Assembly (NCBI GenBank): GCA_041746735.1
Contig: JBGTGP010000009.1
Coordinates: 24,003-88,002, forward strand
Length of the DNA stretch: 64,000 bases
Direction of reading: 5' to 3'
Source of the DNA: Opimibacter sp041746735
Lineage (GTDB): Bacteria; Bacteroidota; Bacteroidia; Chitinophagales; Saprospiraceae
Every line of letters starts with the position of its first letter. Position 1 is the stretch's first letter. Below are positions 7,614 through 16,126 of this stretch, piece by piece. The position numbers were made by a program, and so were the translations under genes. Below the pieces are notes generated by a model. It ran no database searches. It saw nothing but the letters and a program-made list of their open reading frames with translations, and was not told the DNA's origin.

Positions 7614-8993
7614 ATGAAGAACTTTATCACCACCCTACAACATATCTGGAAGATTAAAGAATTACGTAATCGTATTCTTTTTACACTTCTCATGCTGGCC
7701 GTGTATCGTCTAGGTTCACGGATTGTTCTTCCCGGTGTTGATCCCACGATTCTGGACAACTTTACCAGTAACCGGACCAGCAATGATCTTTTGGGTCTCA
7801 TTAATACCTTTACGGGAGGTGCATTCAATAATGCCGCCATTTTTGCACTGGGGATTATGCCCTATATCACGGCTTCAATTATCATTCAGCTCCTTGGATT
7901 TGCCGTACCCTACTTCCAACGATTACAGCAGAAGGAAGGCGAGTCCGGACGGAAGAAAATTACACAGTTAACCAGACTCCTCACTGTGGCCATAACGCTG
8001 GTTCAGGGCGGAGCCTATCTGACCTATATCAAAAGCATTGGGGCTATTTCTCCCAATATTCCAATGTCCTTATTTTGGTTTTCCAGCATCATTATCCTCT
8101 CCACCGGTACCATCCTCGCGATGTGGCTCGGTGAGCGAATTACCGATAAAGGTATTGGGAATGGTATCTCTATGATCATCATGGTGGGAATTATTGCAAC
8201 CCTTCCTCAAGCCCTGATCTTCGAATTTCAGGCGCAGTACAATACCGGGGGATTGCTCATGTTTGTGATCGAACTGGCTGCCTTCTTTGTGGTGACCATG
8301 CTGTGTATCCTGATAGTGCAGGGGGTCCGACGGATTCCGATCCAGTTTGCCAAACGAATGGTCGGCCGGGGTAATGCAACCATTCCACAGTCAGGCGCCC
8401 GGGATTATATCCCTTTGAAAGTCAATGCAGCTGGCGTTATGCCGATTATTTTTGCGCAGGCCATTCTGTTCCTTCCTATGACCATTGCCCAGTATTTTAT
8501 GCAGGGTGACGGAGCCCAGGGCCAAACCGGAGGGTTTCTTAGAGCGTTGAATGATCCATTTTCATGGGCAACGGCACTATTTTCATTCGTCCTCGTTGTC
8601 GCCTTTACCTACATCTACACCGCACTCATCGTCAATCCCCAGCAATATTCAGAATACCTCAAGCGTCAAAACGCTTTTATTCCAGGGATTAAGCCAGGTA
8701 AGGATACCGCCGATTTTATAGATAATATCACCACACGGGTAACATTGCCAGGAGCGTTGTTTCTGGGGCTGATTACCATCCTGCCTAAGTTTGCGTTCAG
8801 TGCCGGAGTCAATCAGGGTTTTGCCATCTTTTTTGGCGGGACATCTCTGTTGATCCTGGTCGGGGTGATCCTGGATACACTCCAGCAAGTGGAAAGTCAT
8901 CTTCTGATGCGCAAATACGATGGCCTGGTCAAATCCGGACGCCTGAAAGGCCGCAGTAGCGGTAGCGGTATGCAGATTGGGGCCAATATGTAA
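7614..8993 (+). CDS. secY: Protein translocase subunit SecY
   Basis: 459 residues with the spacing of hydrophobic segments expected for ten membrane helices. SecY is the channel of the SecYEG translocon in the inner membrane and exports or inserts proteins, including the Sec-dependent precursors of T9SS cargo. Visible signatures are the plug-side GIMPYITASIIIQLL and the cytosolic loops ending in PGKDTADFIDN. The last gene of the cluster before map; no adk gene lies between them, unlike in many other phyla. Confidence 0.98.
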   Translation: MKNFITTLQHIWKIKELRNRILFTLLMLAVYRLGSRIVLPGVDPTILDNFTSNRTSNDLLGLINTFTGGAFNNAAIFALGIMPYITASIIIQLLGFAVPYFQRLQQKEGESGRKKITQLTRLLTVAITLVQGGAYLTYIKSIGAISPNIPMSLFWFSSIIILSTGTILAMWLGERITDKGIGNGISMIIMVGIIATLPQALIFEFQAQYNTGGLLMFVIELAAFFVVTMLCILIVQGVRRIPIQFAKRMVGRGNATIPQSGARDYIPLKVNAAGVMPIIFAQAILFLPMTIAQYFMQGDGAQGQTGGFLRALNDPFSWATALFSFVLVVAFTYIYTALIVNPQQYSEYLKRQNAFIPGIKPGKDTADFIDNITTRVTLPGALFLGLITILPKFAFSAGVNQGFAIFFGGTSLLILVGVILDTLQQVESHLLMRKYDGLVKSGRLKGRSSGSGMQIGANM

Positions 8994-9054
8994 TGAAGGA
9001 CTTTGCGCATGATTTTTTCCTGTTTCGTTTTATTACACTGATGATCCACCACAC

Positions 9055-9894
9055 ATGTCTATAGGAGGATCGCGATTTCAGTATAAGTCCCAGGAAGAGA
9101 TTGAATTGATCAGGATCAACTGTCTGTTGGTCTCCCGCACACTGGCAGAAGTCGCCGGGCACATCAGGCCCGGCATTACCGGATTGGAACTGGACCAGCT
9201 TGCTGAAACGTTTATTCGGGATCACGGAGCAGAGCCGGCCTTTAAAGGATATCCCGGTAGTGTATTTCCTTTTCCCGGTTCCTTATGTATTTCCTTTAAT
9301 GAAGTCATCGTACATGGTATTCCAGATGCCAGGGCAATCCGGGAAGGCGATATAGTCACCATCGATTGTGGGGTACGGATGAATGGCTTTTTTGGAGATG
9401 CCGCCTTTACATTCGCTATAGGCGAAATCTATCCTGATACGATGGATTTGCTGACGACCACACGTGGGTGTCTGGCATTGGCGATTGAGCAGGCTGTAGC
9501 GGGCAATCGACTGGGGGATATTGGCTTTGCGGTCCAGCAACATGCTGAAGTAAAACATCAGTATGGGGTGATTCGCGAAATGGTAGGACACGGAATTGGA
9601 CGCAGCTTGCACGAGCCACCTGAAGTCCCCAATTATGGAAAGCGGGGAAAAGGGCCCATGCTCCATGAGGGCCTGACCATCGCAATTGAGCCGATGATCA
9701 ACCTCGGAAGCAGGGAGGTTACAATGAAAAAAGACGGATGGACTCTGGTCACCAGGGATTCGAAACCATCAGCTCACTATGAACATACTATAGCCATCCG
9801 AAAAGGCGAGGCAGATGTACTTTCTGACCATTCGCTGGTCGAAGCCGTTATAAAAAATAATGTCAATTTGTCCGAAGTATCGATAAAAAGATAG
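9055..9894 (+). CDS. map: Methionine aminopeptidase, type I
   Basis: 279 residues. It removes the N-terminal methionine from nascent proteins. The five metal ligands of the family fall at D104, D115, H179, E212 and E243, with the spacing known from the E. coli enzyme, so it should be active. The motif GHGIGRSLHEPPEVPNYG is clear. It lies between secY and infA, as in many bacteria, in line with its action at the ribosome exit. Confidence 0.97.
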   Translation: MSIGGSRFQYKSQEEIELIRINCLLVSRTLAEVAGHIRPGITGLELDQLAETFIRDHGAEPAFKGYPGSVFPFPGSLCISFNEVIVHGIPDARAIREGDIVTIDCGVRMNGFFGDAAFTFAIGEIYPDTMDLLTTTRGCLALAIEQAVAGNRLGDIGFAVQQHAEVKHQYGVIREMVGHGIGRSLHEPPEVPNYGKRGKGPMLHEGLTIAIEPMINLGSREVTMKKDGWTLVTRDSKPSAHYEHTIAIRKGEADVLSDHSLVEAVIKNNVNLSEVSIKR

Positions 9895-9918
9895 ATATTT
9901 GCACTCCAAAATTAAAAA

Positions 9919-10137
9919 ATGGCTAAACAACAGGTAATCAAACAGGACGGAATCATCGAGGAAGCCCTGTCTAATGCCATGTTCAGAGTACGATTGGAAA
10001 ATGATCATATGCTGATAGCCACAATCTCAGGTAAAATGCGGATGAATTACATCCGGATCCTGCCTGGGGACAAGGTGTCGGTGGAAATGTCACCCTATGA
10101 TTTGTCCAGGGGCAGAATCACCTACAGATATAAATAA
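9919..10137 (+). CDS. infA: Translation initiation factor IF-1
   Basis: 72 residues, the exact IF-1 size. IF-1 is an OB-fold protein that occupies the A site during initiation. The signature RVRLENDHMLIATISGKMR and the C-terminal YDLSRGRITYRYK are typical. The sequence GATATTTGCACTCC just upstream (9895-9908) is one base off the -7 consensus, so a local promoter is possible. Confidence 0.98.
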   Translation: MAKQQVIKQDGIIEEALSNAMFRVRLENDHMLIATISGKMRMNYIRILPGDKVSVEMSPYDLSRGRITYRYK

Positions 10138-10171
10138 ACAGGCATATATAATGCCTTAAATATTAAGTGAA

Positions 10172-10288
10172 ATGAAAGTAAGAGCTTCCATCAAAAAGCG
10201 TTCCGTGGACTGTAAAATTGTCAGACGGAAAGGCAGGCTGTATATCATCAACAAGAAGAATCCAAAATTTAAACAGCGTCAAGGCTGA
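10172..10288 (+). CDS. rpmJ: 50S ribosomal protein L36 (zinc ligands lost)
   Basis: 38 codons from the ATG at 10172 to TGA at 10286-10288. The protein begins MKVRASIKKR and ends NPKFKQRQG, unmistakably L36. Classical L36 binds zinc through three Cys and one His; here only C14 remains, and the other positions are Ser11, Asn27 and Phe33, so this is a zinc-independent form. It lies between infA and rpsM, its usual place. Confidence 0.96.
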   Translation: MKVRASIKKRSVDCKIVRRKGRLYIINKKNPKFKQRQG

Positions 10289-10303
10289 TAAACCAAACAT
10301 CAT

Positions 10304-10681
10304 ATGGCCAGGATTGCAGGTATAGACCTACCAAGAAATAAAAGGGGCATCATCAGCCTTCAGTACATCTATGGCATCGGCGCCAGCCGGGCCAAAAGCA
10401 TTCTGGAGCAAGCCACCATCAGTGAAAGTGTCAAAGTCCAGGACTGGAGTGATGACAACATCATGAGTATTTCCCGGATTATCCAGGAAACCTACAAAGT
10501 GGAGGGAGAACTTCGGTCAGAAGTACAACTTCAGATCAAGCGGCTTATGGATATCGCCTGCTACAGAGGGTTACGCCACCGTAAAGGTCTCCCGGTTCGC
10601 GGTCAGCGGACCAAAACCAACGCCCGGACCAGAAAAGGCAAGCGGAAGACCGTTGCCAACAAGAAAAAAGTAACGAAATAA
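10304..10681 (+). CDS. rpsM: 30S ribosomal protein S13
   Basis: 125 residues. S13 is in the small-subunit head and forms bridges to the large subunit. It starts MARIAGIDLPRNKRG and has the C-terminal RGLRHRKGLPVRGQRTKTNA motif that contacts P-site tRNA. First of the alpha-operon set rpsM, rpsK, rpsD, rpoA, rplQ. Confidence 0.98.
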   Translation: MARIAGIDLPRNKRGIISLQYIYGIGASRAKSILEQATISESVKVQDWSDDNIMSISRIIQETYKVEGELRSEVQLQIKRLMDIACYRGLRHRKGLPVRGQRTKTNARTRKGKRKTVANKKKVTK

Positions 10682-10713
10682 TCCCATCCCTGTAATATAC
10701 TCTATTGAGCATT

Positions 10714-11106
10714 ATGGCTAAGTCAGTAAAAAAGGCAGCAAAGAAGCGGAAAGTCAAAGTAGACACCGATGGAAAGGTGTTTATCCAGGCCACCTTCAAC
10801 AATATTATCGTGACCCTGACCAACCGGGCAGGACATGTTATTTCCTGGGCCTCCGCAGGTAAGGCTGGTTTCAAAGGCTCCAAGAAGAATACACCCTATG
10901 CGGCCCAAATTGCTGCGTCCAGCGCGGCTCAGGAAGCATACGATGCCGGGATGCGCGCTGCTGAGGTCTTTGTCAAAGGCCCCGGAGCAGGCAGGGAAGC
11001 GGCTATTCGGGCCATCGATGCCACAGGCGTACGGGTGTCCAAGATTCAGGATCTCACACCGGTGCCCCACAATGGATGCCGCCCACCTAAAAGAAGAAGA
11101 GTTTGA
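10714..11106 (+). CDS. rpsK: 30S ribosomal protein S11
   Basis: 130 residues from the ATG at 10714; a TTG three codons earlier is a less likely start. S11 forms part of the platform by the E site. The core FNNIIVTLTNRAGHVISWAS and the C-terminal TPVPHNGCRPPKRRRV are nearly invariant in bacteria. Located between rpsM and rpsD. Confidence 0.98.
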   Translation: MAKSVKKAAKKRKVKVDTDGKVFIQATFNNIIVTLTNRAGHVISWASAGKAGFKGSKKNTPYAAQIAASSAAQEAYDAGMRAAEVFVKGPGAGREAAIRAIDATGVRVSKIQDLTPVPHNGCRPPKRRRV

Positions 11107-11159
11107 TGCCAATCTGCTGAGGCAGTTGCTTTATATACGTTTAGCTATTTGATTTAATT

Positions 11160-11771
11160 ATGGCAAGATATACCGGACCTACTACCAAGAAAGCCAGAGC
11201 CTTAGGCGAAATGATCTTTGGCTTTGACAAAAGTTTTGAGCGAAAAAAATACCGCCCCGGACAGCACGGAAACTCCAAACGCCGCCGCCAGAAATCAGAG
11301 TATGCCCTTCAGCTTCTCGAAAAGCAGAAAGCGAAGTATACCTATGGCGTATTGGAACGTCAATTCCGCAACATTTTTGAGAAAGCCACCTCCAAGAGTG
11401 GTGTTACAGGCACGGTGCTCCTTCAATTACTGGAATCCAGACTTGACAATACCGTCTTTCGTTTGGGCATCGCCAAAACACGCCGCGGCGCAAGACAGTT
11501 GGTCTCTCACAAACATGTACTCGTGAATGGCGAACTGGCAAATATACCATCCTATCAACTGAAGCCGGGTGATGCGGTAAGTGTCCGTGGTAAATCTCAA
11601 AGCCTCGAACTCATCACCGACAACGTAGCGGCAAAAGCCGACATCCGAAAATTTCCTTGGCTGGAATGGAACCCGGATCGTTTGGAAGGTAAATTCCTCT
11701 CCTATCCTGAACGCGATGATATCCCGGAACGGATCAACGAGCAGTTGATCGTCGAGTTGTATTCGAAATAG
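11160..11771 (+). CDS. rpsD: 30S ribosomal protein S4
   Basis: 203 residues. S4 starts 16S rRNA assembly and in E. coli represses the alpha operon. The first lines (MARYTGPTTKKARALGE) and the S4 RNA-binding domain (LESRLDNTVFRLGIAKTRR, then HVLVNGELANIPSY) are clear. The N-terminus lacks the cysteine zinc knuckle found in some S4 proteins. A perfect hairpin follows in the gap before rpoA. Confidence 0.98.
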   Translation: MARYTGPTTKKARALGEMIFGFDKSFERKKYRPGQHGNSKRRRQKSEYALQLLEKQKAKYTYGVLERQFRNIFEKATSKSGVTGTVLLQLLESRLDNTVFRLGIAKTRRGARQLVSHKHVLVNGELANIPSYQLKPGDAVSVRGKSQSLELITDNVAAKADIRKFPWLEWNPDRLEGKFLSYPERDDIPERINEQLIVELYSK

Positions 11772-11781
11772 AACATTAAGA

Positions 11782-11819
11782 AAAATGGTTGCAGACGCCA
11801 AATCGACTGCAACCATTTT
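11782..11819 (+). promoter_or_regulatory. Perfect 13 bp hairpin in the rpsD-rpoA gap
   Basis: AAAATGGTTGCAG (11782-11794) is the exact reverse complement of CTGCAACCATTTT (11807-11819), with a 12-base loop. The U-rich 3' arm fits a weak intrinsic terminator or attenuator that lowers rpoA transcription relative to rpsD. It could also be an S4-binding or RNA-processing site. Structure is seen; function is inferred. Confidence 0.55.
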
Positions 11820-11857
11820 CCCCAATATATGTATTCCTTCATTCAGAAATTACCTTT

Positions 11858-12856
11858 ATGAGCATCCTGAATTTTCAAAAGCCGGACAAAATTTTGTTGC
11901 AGAAAGCCACCGACTTTCAAGGTCAGTTTGAATTCAAACCCCTCGAACCCGGTTTTGGCCAAACCATTGGAAATTCATTACGCCGAGTTTTACTCTCTTC
12001 GCTTGAAGGGTATGCCGTATCTGCTATCCGGATTGCAGGCGTCGATCATGAATTCTCCTCTATACCAGGCGTGGTGGAAGATGTTGTGGACATTATCCTC
12101 AACATCAAGCAGATTCGCCTCAAAAGCGCCATTAAAGGAGACAAGACAACAGAGCACCAGATTTACATCACCATCAGTGGACAGGATGAGTTCAGAGCCA
12201 AGGATATCGAATCCAAGACCAATGTCTTTAAGATCATGAATCCGGATCTCCTGATCTGTCGCATGGAGCCCTCCGTCAATCTCGAGCTGGAGATGACGAT
12301 CACCAAAGGCCGTGGCTATGTACCCGCCGAAGAAAATATGCCGGAGAATGCACCCATTGGCGTCATCCCCGTAGATGCGATTTATACGCCCATCAAGAAG
12401 GTTTCATATCACGTTTCCAATACCCGGGTAGGTCAGCGTACGGATTATGAAAAACTCAGTATAGACCTGGAGACAGATGGAACTATTCATCCGGAAGAAG
12501 CCATCAAGGAAGCAAGCCGTATCCTCATCCAGCACCTGATGCTCATCACGGATGAGCACATCACGTTTGATGACAAAGTCGGAAAAGAAGATGGAATCGT
12601 CAGCGAGCACATCCTCAGCATGCGTAAACTCCTCAAGACCTCCCTCGAAGATCTTGATCTGTCCGTACGGGCATATAATTGTTTGAAAGCAGCCAAGATC
12701 AACTCACTGGCTGAACTCGTCAAATTTGATACCCATGAACTCCTGAAATTCAGGAATTTTGGAAAAAAATCGCTGGTGGAAATTGAAGAACTCCTCCAGA
12801 TGAAGGGATTAACCTTCGGTATGGATTTATCCAAATACAAACTGGACGAAGAATAA
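11858..12856 (+). CDS. rpoA: DNA-directed RNA polymerase subunit alpha
   Basis: 332 residues from the ATG at 11858; an upstream in-frame TTG lies inside the hairpin and is unlikely. Alpha dimerises to start polymerase assembly and its C-terminal domain contacts DNA and activators. The N-terminal domain has the FGQTIGNSLRRVLLSSLEGYA motif, and the C-terminal domain has the helix-hairpin-helix segment KFRNFGKKSLVEIEELL. It lies between rpsD and rplQ. Confidence 0.98.
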   Translation: MSILNFQKPDKILLQKATDFQGQFEFKPLEPGFGQTIGNSLRRVLLSSLEGYAVSAIRIAGVDHEFSSIPGVVEDVVDIILNIKQIRLKSAIKGDKTTEHQIYITISGQDEFRAKDIESKTNVFKIMNPDLLICRMEPSVNLELEMTITKGRGYVPAEENMPENAPIGVIPVDAIYTPIKKVSYHVSNTRVGQRTDYEKLSIDLETDGTIHPEEAIKEASRILIQHLMLITDEHITFDDKVGKEDGIVSEHILSMRKLLKTSLEDLDLSVRAYNCLKAAKINSLAELVKFDTHELLKFRNFGKKSLVEIEELLQMKGLTFGMDLSKYKLDEE

Positions 12857-12863
12857 TATCATC

Positions 12864-12906
12864 CAGCACTTCACTGCAGTAACCTGAAGGCGTAAGCCGG
12901 GTGCTG
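12864..12906 (+). promoter_or_regulatory. Possible stem-loop in the rplQ leader
   Basis: CAGCAC (12864-12869) pairs with GTGCTG (12901-12906), enclosing a smaller GGC-GTAA-GCC hairpin (12889-12898). The element lies 38 bases before rplQ. It may affect mRNA processing or translation of rplQ. Short stems, so a chance structure is possible. Confidence 0.25.
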
Positions 12907-12943
12907 CGAGGTCAATTTATTTTTTAACCACCAAACTCAGGTC

Positions 12944-13462
12944 ATGAGACACGGAAAGTCATTCAACCATCTGGGCCGCAAGGCAGGCCATCGCGCCGCG
13001 CTGCTGATGAATCTCAGTATTGCCCTTATTACACACAAGCGGATCTTCACGACCGTGGCCAAAGCCAAAGCGTTGAAGAAACATATTGAGCCGCTGATCA
13101 CAAAATCAAAAAACAACACTACGCATAGCCGCAGGGTCGTATTCTCATACCTGAGCAATAAAGATGCGGTCACAGAATTATTTTCAACCGTGGCGACTAA
13201 AATAGCAGATCGTCCCGGAGGATATACCCGGGTGATCCGGACCGGGTTCCGAAAGGGCGATGGAGCCGAAATGGCCATGATCGAATTGGTGGATTTTAAT
13301 GAGATCTATACCAATACAAAAAAACGCCGCAGTGAGACCACCACTACTTCTGCAGGAAAAACCAGACGCTCTCGCAGAGGCAAAGGTAAAACAGCCACCG
13401 CTGCCGCAGCACCTGCCGCAGCCGCAGCCACGGAAGTACTGGGGACGTCAGAGGAAGAATAA
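12944..13462 (+). CDS. rplQ: 50S ribosomal protein L17 with extended C-terminus
   Basis: 172 residues. The first 120 are canonical L17 (MRHGKSFNHLGRKAGHRAALLMNL, positions 1-24, and RVIRTGFRKGDGAEMAMIEL). The remainder is a Thr, Lys, Arg and Ala-rich tail with an acidic end, a type of extension common in Bacteroidota L17. L17 is near the exit tunnel. It closes the ribosomal supercluster and is followed 4 bases later by a strong terminator. Confidence 0.96.
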   Translation: MRHGKSFNHLGRKAGHRAALLMNLSIALITHKRIFTTVAKAKALKKHIEPLITKSKNNTTHSRRVVFSYLSNKDAVTELFSTVATKIADRPGGYTRVIRTGFRKGDGAEMAMIELVDFNEIYTNTKKRRSETTTTSAGKTRRSRRGKGKTATAAAAPAAAAATEVLGTSEEE

Positions 13463-13466
13463 ACAG

Positions 13467-13493
13467 AAAAAGGCCGCAAAGTGCGGCCTTTTT
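13467..13493 (+). terminator. Rho-independent terminator of the ribosomal supercluster
   Basis: AAAAAGGCCGCA (13467-13478), loop AAG, then TGCGGCCTTTTT (13482-13493): a perfect 12 bp stem with a GC core and a U tract. It directly follows rplQ. Confidence 0.93.
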
Positions 13494-13547
13494 CATTTAA
13501 GAAAGTGAAGCGAAGTAATCCGTAAAGATCAATTAGCTTTTTTCATA

Positions 13548-13555
13548 TATATTTG
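13548..13555 (+). promoter_or_regulatory. -7 promoter box of carA
   Basis: TATATTTG matches TAnnTTTG exactly and lies 26 bases before the carA ATG, after the ribosomal terminator. A leader of about 20 bases follows. The -33 element is not obvious. Confidence 0.6.
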
Positions 13556-13581
13556 TTCCCCTGAATGTAAGGATCAACCAC

Positions 13582-14694
13582 ATGCCAGTAGATGCTTCGG
13601 CTCCAAGAGCCTTTCTCCTTTTACAAGACGGAACATATTTTGAGGGTAAAGCCGCAGGGCGCTTAGGCACCGCAACCGGCGAGATCTGTTTCAATACAGG
13701 GATGACGGGCTATCAGGAGATCTTTACCGATCCCTCGTATTTCGGACAGATTCTGGTCACAACGCACGTCCATATCGGTAATTATGGCATCCGCCACGTT
13801 GAGGTCGAGAGCCACCATGTTCAAATCAATGCACTGGTGTGTAAGACGTTCGTGGATGACTATAGCAGAGCCATGGCAGATCAATCCATTCAGGCTTATT
13901 TTGAAGAGCAGGATCGGCTTTGTATTTATGGCATCGATACACGGGCAGTGGTTCGCCATATTCGAAGCAAAGGCGCGATGAATGCCATCATTTCCTCTGA
14001 AGACACAGACTTGAAAAGTCTTAAGAAACGACTGGACGCGGTCCCCTCCATGGAAGGACTCGAGTTGAGTTCCGCAGTATCTACCCGCGAAATATATGAA
14101 GCGGGATCACCAATTGCGCCGGTTAGAATCGCGGCGTTGGATTATGGCATCAAGAAGAATATTCTCCGTTGCCTGGTTGACCGCGGATGCTATATCAGAG
14201 TATTTCCGGCGACAGCGACCTACCAGGAATTGATGGACTTTAACCCACATGGGGTGTTCCTTTCCAATGGGCCCGGTGATCCTGCTGCTATGACCTACAC
14301 ACATGGTGTAATCAATGAAGTGGTCCAATCCGGACTTCCCGTATTTGGTATATGCCTCGGCCATCAACTTTTGGCTTTGTCACAGGGAATTTCTACCTAT
14401 AAAATGCATCATGGCCACCGCGGCATTAATCATCCAGTGCTAAACCTCGCCACAGGCAGAGCTGAGATTACCAGCCAGAATCATGGGTTTGGCGTTTCGC
14501 CAGATGCCATTTCCAAAAAGAAGGACGCGATAGAAATTACGCATATCAACCTGAATGATCAAACGGTCGAAGGACTTCGGATAAAGGGGAAACCTGCTTT
14601 TTCCGTGCAGTACCACCCCGAGTCTTCCCCCGGTCCTTATGATTCCAGATATCTGTTCGATGAATTCGTTTCCCTGATGTCCGGGTCAAACTAG
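13582..14694 (+). CDS. carA: Carbamoyl-phosphate synthase small (glutaminase) subunit
   Basis: 370 residues. CarA hydrolyses glutamine and passes ammonia to CarB for carbamoyl phosphate, used in pyrimidine and arginine synthesis. The N-terminal CarA domain (FEGKAAGRLGTATGEICFNT, then GMTGYQEIFTDPSY) is followed by a class I glutamine amidotransferase domain with nucleophile C258 (GICLGHQ) and the H345/E347 pair in QYHPESSPGP. All catalytic residues are present. carB is not in this window. Its own promoter box lies just upstream. Confidence 0.97.
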   Translation: MPVDASAPRAFLLLQDGTYFEGKAAGRLGTATGEICFNTGMTGYQEIFTDPSYFGQILVTTHVHIGNYGIRHVEVESHHVQINALVCKTFVDDYSRAMADQSIQAYFEEQDRLCIYGIDTRAVVRHIRSKGAMNAIISSEDTDLKSLKKRLDAVPSMEGLELSSAVSTREIYEAGSPIAPVRIAALDYGIKKNILRCLVDRGCYIRVFPATATYQELMDFNPHGVFLSNGPGDPAAMTYTHGVINEVVQSGLPVFGICLGHQLLALSQGISTYKMHHGHRGINHPVLNLATGRAEITSQNHGFGVSPDAISKKKDAIEITHINLNDQTVEGLRIKGKPAFSVQYHPESSPGPYDSRYLFDEFVSLMSGSN

Positions 14695-14758
14695 CCAAGG
14701 CGTACCTAAAACTCGCCAAATCGGCTCACCCAAAACGAGCGAATTCACGGCTGAAACT

Positions 14759-14766
14759 TACATTTG
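14759..14766 (+). promoter_or_regulatory. -7 promoter box of eno, adjacent to the start codon
   Basis: TACATTTG matches TAnnTTTG, and only CAGT separates it from the ATG at 14771. If transcription starts 4-7 bases after the box, the mRNA has almost no leader. The same spacing is seen before lpxD and the TPR glycosyltransferase gene. Confidence 0.6.
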
Positions 14767-14770
14767 CAGT

Positions 14771-16057
14771 ATGAGTGCCATAGTAGACATCATCGCCCGC
14801 GAAATTCTGGACAGCCGCGGAAATCCGACCATCGAAGTCGAAGTGTATACAGAAGCCGGTAGTACAGGCAGGGCCGCTGTGCCCTCCGGTGCCTCGACCG
14901 GTAAACATGAAGCCGTGGAACTCCGTGATGGAGATGCGACCCGATATCTGGGGAAAGGCGTACTGGATGCCTGCAGGAATGTAGAAGAGAAAATCTCCGA
15001 ACAAATAATAGGTATGGATGTGGCGGATCAGTTAGAAATTGATCAGTCCATGATTGACCTGGACCCCAACCTCAATAAATCCGGGATCGGAGCCAATGCC
15101 ATGCTCGGCGTCAGCCTGGCTGTAGCAAAAGCAGCAGCGATGGAGTACCGCCAACCTTTGTTTAGGTATATCGGAGGTGTAAGTGCCCACATTCTTCCGG
15201 TCCCGATGATGAATATTCTGAACGGGGGCTCTCATGCGGACAACAGCATCGACTTTCAGGAGTTTATGATTATGCCTGTGGGTGCAGATCATTTTCGGGA
15301 TGCACTTCGTATGGGTACCGAGGTATTTCACCATTTGAAAAAAGTATTGCAGCAGGCCGGCTATTCCACCAATGTTGGTGATGAAGGCGGATTCGCCCCC
15401 AATATCAAGTCCAACGAAGAAGCTATAGAGACCGTACTCCGGGCCATTGAAAATGCGGGTTATAAACCGGGTGAGGATATGGTGATCGCCATGGATGCCG
15501 CCGCCTCCGAATTTTATAATGCGGAGGAGCAACTCTATATATTTAAGAAGTCAGGTGGTATGAAGAAAACCTCGGATGAAATGGTCGAGTATTGGGCCGA
15601 ATGGTGCAGTAAATATCCCATATTCTCCATTGAAGACGGACTGGACGAAGATGATTGGTCAGGTTGGTCAAAACTTACCGCCACACTTGGAGATACCGTT
15701 CAACTGGTCGGTGATGACCTCTTCGTGACCAATGTAGACCGCCTGGCTTTGGGCATCGAGCGGCAAAGTGCCAATAGTATCCTGATCAAGTTGAATCAGA
15801 TTGGGACCCTGTCTGAAACTATAGAAGCCGTACAACTGGCAACCCGCAATGGATTTACATCCATCATCAGTCATCGCAGCGGTGAAACGGAAGATGTGAC
15901 CATCGCAGATCTTTCCGTGGCGCTCAACACAGGTCAGATCAAAACCGGATCCCTCTCACGCTCAGACCGGGTGGCTAAGTACAACCAGTTGCTCCGAATC
16001 TGTGATATCCTGGGTGACGCCGCGTTTTATCCCGGCAGATCCTTACTCGGGCGTTGA
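14771..16057 (+). CDS. eno: Enolase
   Basis: 428 residues, full length. Enolase converts 2-phosphoglycerate to phosphoenolpyruvate in glycolysis. The N-terminal domain has AREILDSRGNPTIEVEV; the barrel has NVGDEGGFAPN, IEDGLDEDDWSGW, catalytic K340 in ILIKLNQIGT, and SHRSGETED. All metal- and substrate-binding motifs are intact. It is followed by a structured non-coding element and the divIC-like gene. Confidence 0.98.
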   Translation: MSAIVDIIAREILDSRGNPTIEVEVYTEAGSTGRAAVPSGASTGKHEAVELRDGDATRYLGKGVLDACRNVEEKISEQIIGMDVADQLEIDQSMIDLDPNLNKSGIGANAMLGVSLAVAKAAAMEYRQPLFRYIGGVSAHILPVPMMNILNGGSHADNSIDFQEFMIMPVGADHFRDALRMGTEVFHHLKKVLQQAGYSTNVGDEGGFAPNIKSNEEAIETVLRAIENAGYKPGEDMVIAMDAAASEFYNAEEQLYIFKKSGGMKKTSDEMVEYWAEWCSKYPIFSIEDGLDEDDWSGWSKLTATLGDTVQLVGDDLFVTNVDRLALGIERQSANSILIKLNQIGTLSETIEAVQLATRNGFTSIISHRSGETEDVTIADLSVALNTGQIKTGSLSRSDRVAKYNQLLRICDILGDAAFYPGRSLLGR

Positions 16058-16113
16058 CTTTTTAATTCATAGTTCATTTCCCTTTTTCCCCATAATTCAG
16101 CCTCACCTTCATC

Positions 16114-16121
16114 TAGCTTTG
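16114..16121 (+). promoter_or_regulatory. -7 promoter box of the eno-divIC non-coding RNA
   Basis: TAGCTTTG, an exact TAnnTTTG match, in the gap after eno. It lies about 6 bases before a series of stem-loops that ends in a strong terminator, so it probably starts a small RNA or a regulatory leader. Confidence 0.55.
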
Positions 16122-16126
16122 GCATG

